Source of the DNA: Guptibacillus hwajinpoensis
GTDB lineage: Bacteria; Bacillota; Bacilli; Bacillales; Guptibacillaceae
Reading direction: 5' to 3'
Length of the DNA stretch: 64,000 nt
Assembly (NCBI RefSeq): GCF_005144865.1
Contig: NZ_SWFM01000001.1
Coordinates: 992,001-1,056,000 of the forward strand
The notes below the pieces were generated by a model that searched no databases, was not told where the DNA came from, and was given only the letters and a program-made list of their open reading frames with translations. Shown here in pieces: positions 25,778 through 34,038 of this stretch. The position numbers were made by a program, and so were the translations under genes. Each line of letters begins with the position of its first letter. Position 1 is the first letter of the stretch.

Positions 25778-25874
25778 ACTTATTTTTCTCTATTACATAG
25801 TTTCTACATCCATTGCTTAAAGAAGTTTCTCCCATTTCATTAAAGAGAAGGCTCTTTTCGTATATCTTGTTGCT

Positions 25875-25950
25875 ATAAGCGTGGGTTAATTTCCGCTCCA
25901 GGATGCTCGCTTTCCGCTGGGCGGGCGATGAGCCTCCTTCCACTCCAATT
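25875..25950 (-). repeat. Bacillus-type dispersed repeat (GAGGCTCATCGCCCGCCC type)
   Basis: On the minus strand GGAGGCTCATCGCCCGCCC is followed by AGCGGAAAGCGAGCATCCTG and GAGCGGAAATTAACCC. This matches, from memory of many Bacillaceae genomes, a common intergenic repeat (GAGGCTCACCGCCCGCCCGC-type). The 25685-26171 interval also holds the terminator and palindrome above, and a few hairpins near 26040 (GTAGACC), but no gene. Confidence 0.6.
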
Positions 25951-26171
25951 AGCTAAGTGTGGTTTTTTATATAAAAATTCTCCTAAAAGCAACAATCTCT
26001 TAGAAAAGTGCCAAAAGAAAAATATAAAAGGCCTACATTTGTAGACCTTTAAGAGAGAATAGCTTGTCACATTTTAAAATACAAAAACGCAACACAGATG
26101 CATTCCCACAAACATACTATTTTAAAGATATTTCCATGTTGCTTTCAGGAAACGGTCCTAAGAGCTAAGCT

Positions 26172-26387
26172 CTAATAATCCCTACAACATTTATATTTCT
26201 TTACCTCACAGCAACAATACTCGACCTTGTAAACTGGCTTGCAAACATATTTCTTGCAACAACAATGAGAATAACAATGATGCTTGTCTTTATCATAAGA
26301 ATGATCGTAATCGTAATCGTGTTCATGCTTATAACACTTTGAATATTTCTTATGGTTATAAGAACTCTTCTTGCACTTGCTACACAA
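26172..26387 (-). CDS. Cys/His/Tyr-rich small spore-coat-like protein B
   Basis: Paralogue of the protein at 22272-22502: it starts MCSKCKKSSYNHKKYSKCYK, passes through a His/Asp/Tyr segment (HEHDYDYDHSYDKDKHH), and ends in Cys clusters (HCCCKKYVCKP, EYCCCEVKKYKCCRDY). The start is placed at TTG 26387 because GGGAGGTGG precedes it by 7 bases and the N-terminus then aligns with the paralogue; the ATG at 26408 would include the ribosome binding site. The two paralogues flank the SPOCS/collagen genes. Confidence 0.7.
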   Translation of the reverse strand: MCSKCKKSSYNHKKYSKCYKHEHDYDYDHSYDKDKHHCYSHCCCKKYVCKPVYKVEYCCCEVKKYKCCRDY

Positions 26388-26487
26388 ATCAACCACCTCC
26401 CTTTTCAATAGTTTATGAATATTGAATTAAACGGTGTGGATGAACAGCCGTATTATGGCAAATTAATGATAATATCTAGTAAATAGT

Positions 26488-26519
26488 AAGAGGGGTCTGG
26501 CATGCGCCAGACCCCTCTT
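26488..26519. repeat. Palindromic repeat, TCTGGC/GCCAGA subtype
   Basis: Arms AAGAGGGGTCTGGC and GCCAGACCCCTCTT around ATGC. Compared with the main type, A-to-T in one arm is matched by T-to-A in the other, so the stem is preserved. Confidence 0.85.
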
Positions 26520-26552
26520 CTCTCTCCTTATTAAAAATCTATTTACGTAAAA

Positions 26553-26583
26553 TAGTGGGGTAGGTACGAACTTAACCCCACTA
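26553..26583. repeat. Decaying palindromic repeat
   Basis: TAGTGGGGTAGGTACGAACT followed by TAACCCCACTA. The outer arms pair, but C of GTCAG is deleted and CCTGA has become CTTAA. It lies just after the end of the PAS-STAS gene on the minus strand. Confidence 0.7.
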
Positions 26584-26591
26584 CCTAAACC

Positions 26592-27365
26592 CTATTCCAT
26601 TAACATCTGTAACGCCATTTTCACATTCGTCATCGTCTTTACCGACGAAATTTCAATGCCTGTCTGAACAGCCTTTTGAGCTAATTCAGGTCTGAATCCT
26701 GTATAAATTAACGTAATTCCAAGCAAGCTCACAATCGCGTTAATTTTGAAGAGGAACTGAGCGACCACTTCATCGAAATTGAAGATACCTGAAAGATCTA
26801 TAATCAAATGAGTTAAACCGCGCCCCTGAATTTTCTTTGGTAGACGATCAAGCACTTGATCGCTTCGGCATTGATCCATCACCCCAACGAGCGGGAGAAC
26901 CGCTATGCCATCTAAAACGGGTACAAGTGGAATGGATACTTCATCAATGACCTGTCTTAACTTACGCTGCGCTTCTTTTCGAGGCGTAATATCCCGAACA
27001 ATTGACTGTATCGCTTTTGTTTCACCGAAATAAACAGGATGACAATACAGCTCTACCTCGACAAGTGTTCCATCCATCCGATAGATCGTCGTTTCAATGA
27101 GCTCACCGACAATATTTTCTTCCTCGTTCTTTCTTATCCGTTCCACGATAAAATCCTTGTATTCATCAGTAAAAAGATCAACGATATTGGCTCCAATAAT
27201 GTTCTCTTTCGTTGCTCTTAAAAAATCCGCACCCGCCTGGTTTATATACAGGACCTTCTGTTTGGAATGAATAACGGTCGTCTCAAATGAATATTCAACA
27301 ATCTGCTGATACATAGCTTCTTTTTGAATCACGGATATTTGCTCATCACCCTTAAGCTGTTCCAC
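26592..27365 (-). CDS. PAS-STAS regulatory protein (RsbR-like)
   Basis: PAS domain at about residues 15-130 (FETTVIHSKQKVLYINQAGA to IVRDITPRKEA) followed by a C-terminal STAS domain (about 140-257; SIPLVPVLDGIAVLPLVGVM and LTHLIIDLSGIFNFDEVVAQ). This is the plan of RsbR-type stressosome and light-sensor proteins that tune SigB. In the usual phospho-acceptor position the sequence reads LSGIFNFD, without the typical Ser/Thr pair, so phosphorylation control may be absent. The ATG at 27386 has no site; GTG at 27365 follows AAGGGTG. Confidence 0.82.
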   Translation of the reverse strand: MEQLKGDEQISVIQKEAMYQQIVEYSFETTVIHSKQKVLYINQAGADFLRATKENIIGANIVDLFTDEYKDFIVERIRKNEEENIVGELIETTIYRMDGTLVEVELYCHPVYFGETKAIQSIVRDITPRKEAQRKLRQVIDEVSIPLVPVLDGIAVLPLVGVMDQCRSDQVLDRLPKKIQGRGLTHLIIDLSGIFNFDEVVAQFLFKINAIVSLLGITLIYTGFRPELAQKAVQTGIEISSVKTMTNVKMALQMLME

Positions 27366-27528
27366 TCCACCACTCACCCTTCTCATCGTTAGTTATAATT
27401 GATAGAGTACCTCTCACCGGCCATAAGGAAAAATTTGTATAAACTCAGACTTATTTACCAGAACAAGCTACATTACCTTAAAATTCTACAAAAAATGGTT
27501 AATTCCTTTTTACTATCAATCTTTCGTA

Positions 27529-27556
27529 GGGGGGTCAGGTACGTACCTGACCCCCA
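27529..27556. repeat. Palindromic repeat upstream of ASCH gene
   Basis: Arms GGGGGTCAGGTAC and GTACCTGACCCCC; free-standing about 115 bases before the ASCH gene. Confidence 0.85.
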
Positions 27557-27670
27557 CCGCTTTAAACCACTAAACAAAGAAAAGAATTGAAGTATCACTA
27601 TTCGTTTGAAATAATTGGTAGGATGCTTGATTAATGGAATTGATTAACTTTACAAACGGAGGTTTTTGAG

Positions 27671-28114
27671 ATGATTGAAGCAGCACAAAACTACTGGGAT
27701 CACTACTGGAGGGAAAGAGAAAAACCCCAATCTGTCACAGCCTGGCAATTCGGTGATGCCCCAGATCAGCTCGCTAACCTAGTAAGGAATGGAATCAAAA
27801 CAGCTACGTGCTCAGCGTACATTTTTTACGAGTTAGAATCAGAACCGTTACCTACAACTCAAGATTATAGCGTTATCCTAAACAGCCAGAACGAGCCGGT
27901 AGCGATCATTAAAACAGTCGAAATATCCATTCTCCCAATGAATGAAGTAACAGAGGAATTCGCAGCGGCTGAAGGCGAAGGCGATCGCAGTTATGAGTAC
28001 TGGTGGAATGTTCATGAAGCGTTCTTCACATCTGAATTAAAGGAAGTTGGACGGGAGTTTTCGGATGATCTGTTGGTTGTGTGTGAACGGTTTGAATTGA
28101 TTGATGTGAAATGA
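27671..28114 (+). CDS. ASCH-domain protein
   Basis: The 147-residue protein begins with a helical segment and a W-x-F-G-x-x-x-x-x-x-L-x-x-L-V-x-x-G-x-K-T-A-T motif (AWQFGDAPDQLANLVRNGIK), typical of the ASCH (PUA-like) fold, which binds RNA or modified nucleosides. E98-x-x-x-x-x-E-G and FELIDV follow. Some relatives are N4-acetylcytidine amidohydrolases (YqfB type), but this protein is longer. CGGAGG lies 8 bases upstream. Confidence 0.83.
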   Translation: MIEAAQNYWDHYWREREKPQSVTAWQFGDAPDQLANLVRNGIKTATCSAYIFYELESEPLPTTQDYSVILNSQNEPVAIIKTVEISILPMNEVTEEFAAAEGEGDRSYEYWWNVHEAFFTSELKEVGREFSDDLLVVCERFELIDVK

Positions 28115-28134
28115 AGGGTGATGTTATCCCTAAA

Positions 28135-28160
28135 GGGGGTCAGGTACGTACCTGACCCCC
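28135..28160. repeat. Palindromic repeat between ASCH and cyclase genes
   Basis: Arms GGGGGTCAGGTAC and GTACCTGACCCCC exactly self-complementary. Lies 20 bases after the ASCH stop and 14 bases after the cyclase stop (convergent genes), so it may terminate both. Confidence 0.88.
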
Positions 28161-28174
28161 TCCCCATCCTCCTC

Positions 28175-30007
28175 TCAACCAAACTTCCTTCGATAATGAC
28201 CCAACGCAAGCAGCGGCCAAATATACCGGTAGCTGTGGTAATGGATGTAGAAGCCCCCCGCCATCCCCTGTCCTTTTGGATAGTTAGTCGTCCAGTCGTC
28301 TCTTTCGCCGTTTTCTAATAGAAATTCAATGCCTCGTTCGATTTCTGGTAGGCGTTCATCCGCACATGCAATGAGAGCATCGACTGCCCAGGCCGTGTGT
28401 GTGAGGGTACTTGCGCCAAGTGGCACATACTTTCGCTCGATGTCACTTTTGCAAGACTCTCCCCATCCACCGTCATCGTTTTGAATGCTTTTCAACCAAT
28501 TTACTGCTTTCTGAATTGTTGCCTGCTCCATCGATCGAACAGCTCTCATCCCAGTCAGCGCCGACCACGTTCCATATATATAGCAAATGCCCCAGCGTCC
28601 ATACCAGGACCCATCCTCCTTCTGATTGTTCACTAACCAGTTAATTCCCGCTTTTACACTCGGGTGGTTCTTATTTAATTTCGTAAACGTTCCGAAGAAT
28701 TCAAGCGTTCGCCCTGTGAGATCCGCACTTGAAGGATCGAGCAATAAATATTCTGCGCCTTGAAGTGGAAGTGCGCTCAATAGTTTGTTATCGATGCCTC
28801 TCTCAAAAGCCGGCCACCCACCGTCACTGTTCTGCATCGACATCACCCACGTACTCCCGCGATCCCATGCACCCCGATAGTCTGGATTCCTTTTCGCGAG
28901 ATGCTTAATCGCTCTTAGTGCAGCCGTTGTGTCATCAACATCTGGATTGATCGTGTTAATGTTCGAGAATCCCCATCCACCTGGAAGTGTATCCGGATTA
29001 TGCACCACCCAGTCTCCATATAAAAGCTGCTGCTTCTCAAGCAAGTAGTGATTCGCTTTTTGAATCGGTTCAATTGAAGGAAGAACCCCCGCTGCTTGCA
29101 TCGCGTAACTAATAAGCGTTGTATTCCATACATTAGCCGTCGTATATTGCATATGTGTTAGTCCATCAATCTTAACCTGCATCGATTGAAGCCCTTGAAT
29201 TGCCTTTGTAATGACGGGATGCTTTTTCGAATAACCAAGCGCCATTAGTGCAAAAATCATTAGAAAGGTTGAACTAAAATAACTTAGAAACGTTCCATCC
29301 GGTTCAATTCGATCCAGCATGTATTGCTCTGCCTTTTTTAACGCAAAGAGTTTGTTATACCTCGGCTGTCCTGAGTAGGTTGTCGCATTTTCATCTTCAG
29401 TTCTATCTGAAACTGGTTCGACAATAAGATCAGATAAATCAGGTCCACCTGTGTCCCTCAGACTGAATTTTTTGTCTGCCAGAATTAAGATCGGAATCAA
29501 ATTTGAACGACCAAACACCGAAATATCATACATGTTCAGCGGTGTGGATAAAGGCTGTACTATGAGTTCGAGTGTGAAAGGATAGTCTCTAGGCCAGGGG
29601 ACTTGCCCGGTAATCGCTAGCAATATCGTCGAAAACATTCCTGCGTTTGCAAGTCCTCCATTGGAAAGAATATACCTCTTTACGATCCTCATATCGGCAT
29701 CATTTTTCGATTTATATCCCGAAGAAAGAAGGGCGTAGTATGCATCCAGCGTCACGTTGAAATTCGCTTCCTCTTCATCAGGAAATAACTTCCATAGTCC
29801 AGCCGAATCTCGCTTACTTAAAATTCGTTCAACAAGGGAACGAATTAACTCTTCATCGTGGATTTTCATCATTCTTAATAAAATAATCATATAAGCATCC
29901 GTTGTAATTCCTGTCTCAAATGGATAGTCCCAGTCCCCACCAGGTAACTGATCCTTCTTTAACGTTCGCACGATCTGGTTGATTTCTGATTCCACTTTTG
30001 CCCTCAC
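28175..30007 (-). CDS. sqhC: Squalene-hopene / sporulenol-type terpene cyclase
   Basis: Catalyses protonation-driven cyclisation of squalene or C35 isoprenoids to polycyclic triterpenes that stabilise membranes or spores. The DxDD catalytic motif is present (INPDVDDTTAALRAI), as are several QW repeats (QNSDGGWPAF, QKEDGSWYGRWG, QNDDGGWGESC). The sequence resembles B. subtilis SqhC (YIYGTWSALTGMRA). The frame opens at 30151, but GTG 30007 is preferred: GGAAAGGG lies 9 bases upstream and the N-terminus (RAKVESEINQIVRTLKKDQL) then aligns with the family start. The upstream portion overlaps the DoxX terminator. Confidence 0.88.
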   Translation of the reverse strand: MRAKVESEINQIVRTLKKDQLPGGDWDYPFETGITTDAYMIILLRMMKIHDEELIRSLVERILSKRDSAGLWKLFPDEEEANFNVTLDAYYALLSSGYKSKNDADMRIVKRYILSNGGLANAGMFSTILLAITGQVPWPRDYPFTLELIVQPLSTPLNMYDISVFGRSNLIPILILADKKFSLRDTGGPDLSDLIVEPVSDRTEDENATTYSGQPRYNKLFALKKAEQYMLDRIEPDGTFLSYFSSTFLMIFALMALGYSKKHPVITKAIQGLQSMQVKIDGLTHMQYTTANVWNTTLISYAMQAAGVLPSIEPIQKANHYLLEKQQLLYGDWVVHNPDTLPGGWGFSNINTINPDVDDTTAALRAIKHLAKRNPDYRGAWDRGSTWVMSMQNSDGGWPAFERGIDNKLLSALPLQGAEYLLLDPSSADLTGRTLEFFGTFTKLNKNHPSVKAGINWLVNNQKEDGSWYGRWGICYIYGTWSALTGMRAVRSMEQATIQKAVNWLKSIQNDDGGWGESCKSDIERKYVPLGASTLTHTAWAVDALIACADERLPEIERGIEFLLENGERDDWTTNYPKGQGMAGGFYIHYHSYRYIWPLLALGHYRRKFG

Positions 30008-30127
30008 TTCAATCAACCCTTTCCGATAGAATGCCTCATTTCTATACATATTCTTAGGTAATGGGAACCATTCAAGAAAGGAAGAAACCATGAGCTGCAG
30101 GACCTGGTCTCCATAACGGCAACTAAC

Positions 30128-30167
30128 AAAAAAATAAACCGAGCTCAGCAATGTGCTGTGCTCGGTT
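30128..30167 (-). terminator. Terminator of doxX-like gene
   Basis: AACCGAGC/GCTCGGTT with a 15-base loop, followed on the minus strand by TTATTTTTTT. Located 14 bases after the DoxX stop codon. Confidence 0.82.
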
Positions 30168-30180
30168 CAAAACTAACCTA

Positions 30181-30591
30181 TTAGTTCGTTTCAGACGTTT
30201 TCATGCCATCAATTGAAAATAGATCACTTCCACTTAGACTAAGCAGGACGGCTAGAGCAAGTAAAGAAAGATCATATTCCCAACCAGCCATTTGACCATT
30301 TCCGAAAAATCCAACCATAGGAATTTTTACAATTACAATCGCGCCGATCATAATGATTCCAATAAGGATCGATGCGATCCTCACTTTGAGACCTACAATT
30401 AAAGCAAGTCCTCCAATAAGTTCAATTGCCGCTATGATATAAGCAAGAAATCCAGGCAATCCAATCATGTCCTGAAACATTCCGACTACCCCTTCGATTC
30501 CCATCCATTTCTGAATACCATGAGCAAGCATAATAATACCAAGAACAACTCGTGCAATAAGGAGTCCATAACCTACTGCCTTCTGATTCAT
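30181..30591 (-). CDS. DoxX-family membrane protein
   Basis: The 136 residues form four membrane helices. LLIARVVLGIIMLAHGIQKW is the DoxX N-terminus, followed by a Gly-rich PGFLAYIIAAIELIGGLALI helix and YDLSLLALAVLLSLSGSDLFSID. The Arg and Lys-Trp placements match DoxX/YphA relatives. Proposed roles in redox or thiosulfate metabolism vary, so the function here is open. AAAGGAGC lies upstream. Confidence 0.85.
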   Translation of the reverse strand: MNQKAVGYGLLIARVVLGIIMLAHGIQKWMGIEGVVGMFQDMIGLPGFLAYIIAAIELIGGLALIVGLKVRIASILIGIIMIGAIVIVKIPMVGFFGNGQMAGWEYDLSLLALAVLLSLSGSDLFSIDGMKTSETN

Positions 30592-30721
30592 CTTAACAAC
30601 AGCTCCTTTCTATTTTGTGAGTATGCATTAATTATAGTAATAAACACCTAATTAAGAAGTAAGGAAGATTACAAACAGTGTCCATGAAGAAGAAATGGGT
30701 ACACATTACTCCTATAACAAT

Positions 30722-30764
30722 AAAGCAGACCTGCAAATTGATTTACAATGTGCAAGCCTGCTTG
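30722..30764 (-). terminator. Probable terminator of the M14 carboxypeptidase gene
   Basis: Imperfect 13-bp arms AAGCAGACCTGCA and TGCAAGCCTGCTT; short T-rich stretch after it on the minus strand. It lies 18 bases after the stop codon. Confidence 0.55.
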
Positions 30765-30781
30765 TTAAGCATCAACTCTCT

Positions 30782-33181
30782 TTAGTCACCAAAAACAGCA
30801 TTCGAAAGCAGTCTAAACAAGTAATCCGTATGATCTCGGAATCCTGCTTCAATTCCGATTAACGTAACATCCTGATCGCGCTCTTTCACAATAACAGGCT
30901 GACCCTCTGCAGCATCGCGATTTTCCCAGTGACCAGCCACAAAGAAATCTCCATTATCGAAAGTAGCATGTACATCTAGCCCTTCAACATTGTCGTACCA
31001 GACTGGCTGATATACAAAGCCGTAATCATTCGCTCCATACCCTGATGTTAAAAGGTTATTGCCATAATCCACTTTCACAATTCCATTGCTGTTAGAGTAG
31101 CCTTTGTTAACCGTCACATCCGTTAGCCCAAGCTTTTTCGTAACATCGGATGCGCCCGCACCTATTGCTACATACTTTCCTCCATCTTCAACATAAGAAG
31201 CAATCTGTTGCTTGAACGCATTATATTGGCTTTCATTCTCCAAACCAAATGGCGCATTCGCTTCTATATTCTTATAAGAGATTAAACGCGACGTTCCACT
31301 ATAGAAGAAAACATCTGTATCGCCAAGTCCATTCTCCGCAAGCTCACGAGGTGTAATCTCATTCACATCGAAACCTAATCGCTCAAGTGCTAAGCGTGTA
31401 CCAGCGTGCGATTGCGCTTTGTAAATCCCACCATCTTTTAGAATTGTCACTTTTTGTGAAGTAAGCTTCTTTCCTTCATCAAGAGAACCTGTAACAACCT
31501 CAATACCTGATTCTTTTACAAGCTTCTTCAAGTCTGAAGTAGCGTCTGCATCAACCTGAAACTGCCCATCTTCTCCACGCTGTACGTCATATCCATTCTT
31601 GATTAGCGTGTTCACCAGATTCACCGCTTTAACTGATGAATTTGGAATAACGTAAGGGCCAGCGCCTGCTAGTTCACCATCCGTTGCACCTTTTTTTACA
31701 TCAGTTGTTTTCACATCAAAAGAACGATCGGCTTCAACTTCAATCGCTTCAAAGCCCCAAAGTTCAGGAAGGTTCCACGCAGAAATATCGTACATGGCCG
31801 GAGTAATGTCTGTTATATCTTCTCCGTCCCACAGCATCGTGTTAGCAAGTCCTGCTTTCGCCTGACTCATATCCACGATGTAAGTACCTTCTGGATACGT
31901 TTTACCATCGAACGTGAATGCCTTTTTCGCTGCTGACACCTTGATATCATTGAACATTAAGTGCTCTACGGCTTTTTCTGTAGCAGTAGGATCCTTTTCA
32001 TCAACAGGTAGTATGTAGGCTTTCGGGAAAAAGCCTTCTGTATGATGAGGGTGATCGAACTGGATGCCACGCTTAAACACTTCGATCTGATCCTTAATCA
32101 TCGCTTCTTTATTGTCATTCGAGAATTCAAGTGCACCCATGACAGCATCATAATGCCACTTTACTCCGTCCCAATCATTTGTTGGAGCTTCAAGGGTGTA
32201 CCCATATGCCCCGTGGTACATGGCATACATTGGTGTGAAAATCGGTGGATAGTCATCCCAGCCTGCTTCATCATCCCGCTGCGGTATGTATGTACCTGTC
32301 ATCGTTTGATAGTTGACTTTTGATGTTTCTGTGTTCGTGTTGTCATACTCATTTCGGTGATCAACAATATTTCCTTCCATTGACTCAGCCTGATCCATTG
32401 CCCACTTTGAGTATAGATCGTATTCATAGTTCGGATTATGAGGTGGCGTACATGGCTCGATTAAGCCAGGGTGATCTTTACCACCGTACGCTTTTACATA
32501 TCCATGTAAATCAAGAAAAACCATTGGATTCCATTCTTTAATCAAGTTTACTGTATGCTTTGTTTCAACCTGGGACTGCGTAATGAAATCGCGGTTCAAA
32601 TCAAGTCCGTTCGAGTTAAACCGTGTTGCACCGATGCGACCATCCGGGTTTGCTACAACGTTAAAAATAAGAATGTGATTCTCAAGTAGCTCCTTTGTCT
32701 TGGCATCATCCGCTGTAGCAAAGCGTTCGATGAGTTGAAGTACGGCATCAGAACCGACAAATTCAGTCCCATGGATCGATCCATTAATCATCACAGGCAC
32801 TTTGAAATCAGGGTGCTTTTCAATGAATTTCTCTGCTTTCTCTGGATTCTTAAACATCTTCTTTCTTAATGCTTTCTGATACCCATACTTCCCCTTTGCA
32901 TCAGGATCAGAAACTGTGACAACATAAAGATCATGGCCATCGGATGATTGAGCAGGCGTTTCCACCGTTATCCGATTGCTGTTCTTCTCAATTTCCTTGA
33001 GCTTTTCGTCCACTTCTGAATAGTTCACAAAGTTATAGTTCTCACTATTAAAAGGACTTCCACTTTCCTCCTGTAATGTTTCGTTCCAATTCACATTCTT
33101 CCAGTTCGACTCTGCAGAACCTGCCATCGGTGCCGCAAAGAGACCGAGCGTAACAAGCCCAGCGATTAACTGCTTCTTCAT
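30782..33181 (-). CDS. Secreted M14-family zinc carboxypeptidase
   Basis: The 799-residue protein has a Sec signal peptide (MKKQLIAGLVTLGLFAAPMAGSA). Its zinc ligands are H137 and E140 in SIHGTEFVG and H226 in LDLHGYV; the catalytic base is Glu331 in YGYTLEAPT, and LDLNRDF (193-199) is the substrate-binding Asn-Arg stretch. The second half (about 480-780) is an unrelated domain with a gatekeeper-like GATase-type segment (VFFYSGTSRLISY, KYVAIGAGASDV). Such proteins trim peptides outside the cell. GAGGAGG lies 6 bases before the ATG. Confidence 0.88.
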   Translation of the reverse strand: MKKQLIAGLVTLGLFAAPMAGSAESNWKNVNWNETLQEESGSPFNSENYNFVNYSEVDEKLKEIEKNSNRITVETPAQSSDGHDLYVVTVSDPDAKGKYGYQKALRKKMFKNPEKAEKFIEKHPDFKVPVMINGSIHGTEFVGSDAVLQLIERFATADDAKTKELLENHILIFNVVANPDGRIGATRFNSNGLDLNRDFITQSQVETKHTVNLIKEWNPMVFLDLHGYVKAYGGKDHPGLIEPCTPPHNPNYEYDLYSKWAMDQAESMEGNIVDHRNEYDNTNTETSKVNYQTMTGTYIPQRDDEAGWDDYPPIFTPMYAMYHGAYGYTLEAPTNDWDGVKWHYDAVMGALEFSNDNKEAMIKDQIEVFKRGIQFDHPHHTEGFFPKAYILPVDEKDPTATEKAVEHLMFNDIKVSAAKKAFTFDGKTYPEGTYIVDMSQAKAGLANTMLWDGEDITDITPAMYDISAWNLPELWGFEAIEVEADRSFDVKTTDVKKGATDGELAGAGPYVIPNSSVKAVNLVNTLIKNGYDVQRGEDGQFQVDADATSDLKKLVKESGIEVVTGSLDEGKKLTSQKVTILKDGGIYKAQSHAGTRLALERLGFDVNEITPRELAENGLGDTDVFFYSGTSRLISYKNIEANAPFGLENESQYNAFKQQIASYVEDGGKYVAIGAGASDVTKKLGLTDVTVNKGYSNSNGIVKVDYGNNLLTSGYGANDYGFVYQPVWYDNVEGLDVHATFDNGDFFVAGHWENRDAAEGQPVIVKERDQDVTLIGIEAGFRDHTDYLFRLLSNAVFGD

Positions 33182-33282
33182 CCCATTCCTCCTCTAATTA
33201 ACTAAATAGTCTAACTTCTATTTTATAACTCTTATTCAATATTTTGTATATGTCATTCATACTGATTGGATGTAGGTCTTTT

Positions 33283-33314
33283 GGAGGGGGTCAGACCCCT
33301 GTCTGACCCCCTCC
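33283..33314. repeat. Palindromic repeat, TCAGAC/GTCTGA subtype
   Basis: Arms GGAGGGGGTCAGAC and GTCTGACCCCCTCC around CCCT, followed by TTTTTC. Same subtype as the two copies at mprF. Confidence 0.85.
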
Positions 33315-33473
33315 TTTTTCTTTTTTTCAATGTAAGCGGTTAAGCAAATACAATACATTGAAATTCCCTTTCGGATAACTTAATCTATTGTGTAGGTATT
33401 GAAGATTACTCAATGGTAGACACTAAAATAGGTGAATAATCAGATTTGCTTTTAGCTTAGATTGTGCATAGAG

Positions 33474-33496
33474 ATGTGAGTTCTTTACCCTCACAT
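33474..33496. promoter_or_regulatory. Inverted repeat ATGTGAG-N9-CTCACAT upstream of yjlC
   Basis: Seven-base arms separated by nine bases, about 80 bases before the yjlC start. The B. subtilis ndh operon is controlled by Rex, whose site has TGTGAA/TTCACA arms only four bases apart, so this spacing does not fit Rex. The palindrome could be another regulator site or a leader hairpin. Confidence 0.4.
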
Positions 33497-33576
33497 TATG
33501 CATGAAAATACCTTACTATCGTTATTCGATCAACACGATAAATAAGCGAATTTGCTTACAAGAAGGAGTAGTGGTT

Positions 33577-34011
33577 ATGTCAGAATCAACAACGAAAGAA
33601 ACAGGGGCACAGCGTGAAGTAACCCAAGAGCAGCGCGAGTTACTCGATCAGCTCTTAGACCCACAAGTTCAGGAATCGTTAAACGCACTTGTGACGGAAC
33701 TTCCGAAAGTAACAGAATTAGTGAATATGCTTTCAAAGTCATATGACACTGTTCATTCAATCGCAACAGACGATGTATTAATGAGTGATACAACGGAATT
33801 CCTTTCAGAGCTTATTCATCCGGTGAAATCTACTGCTAAAGATGTTGCAGCAAATGCCATCGAAGCGAAGGATATCGCTGAGAAAAGCTCAGAAACTATC
33901 GGTATTTTCGGTCTTATGAAAATGCTCAAAGACCCACAAGCACAGAAGCTTTTCAGATTTGTGAATGCTTACCTGAAAGTTTCTGGCGAACGCAACGACC
34001 AAAAATCATAA
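33577..34011 (+). CDS. yjlC: YjlC-like DUF1641 protein
   Basis: Acidic, helical, 144-residue protein matching DUF1641: LVTELPKVTELVNMLSKSYD and SSETIGIFGLMKMLKDPQAQ are characteristic. In B. subtilis yjlC is co-transcribed with ndh, as here (27 bases apart). Possibly a partner or chaperone for NADH dehydrogenase; the function is not established. The start is ATG 33577 after AGAAGGAG, rather than the 33502 frame start. Confidence 0.85.
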   Translation: MSESTTKETGAQREVTQEQRELLDQLLDPQVQESLNALVTELPKVTELVNMLSKSYDTVHSIATDDVLMSDTTEFLSELIHPVKSTAKDVAANAIEAKDIAEKSSETIGIFGLMKMLKDPQAQKLFRFVNAYLKVSGERNDQKS

Positions 34012-34038
34012 GTAGCAGCTAAGAATGGAGGAAACATC

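Larger units (their letters stand above)
33182..33576. other. Leader/promoter region of the yjlC-ndh operon
   Basis: Holds the palindromic repeat (33283-33314), a cre-like partial match TGTAAGCGGTTAAGCA at about 33331, flanked by CAATGTA...TACATTG inverted arms (33328-33360), and the inverted repeat at 33474-33496. No additional gene was seen. Confidence 0.4.

Noticed and set aside
25873..26070. Minus-strand ORF ending ARPAESEHPGAEINPRL
   Set aside because: This text is the translation of the common Bacillus intergenic repeat, not a protein gene.
33328..33360. cre site (catabolite control) upstream of yjlC-ndh
   Set aside because: TGTAAGCGGTTAAGCA fits only part of the cre consensus (the conserved C near the end is missing); kept as a weak note, not a feature.
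33474..33496. Rex site upstream of ndh
   Set aside because: Arms are nine bases apart, not four, so it does not fit the Rex palindrome.
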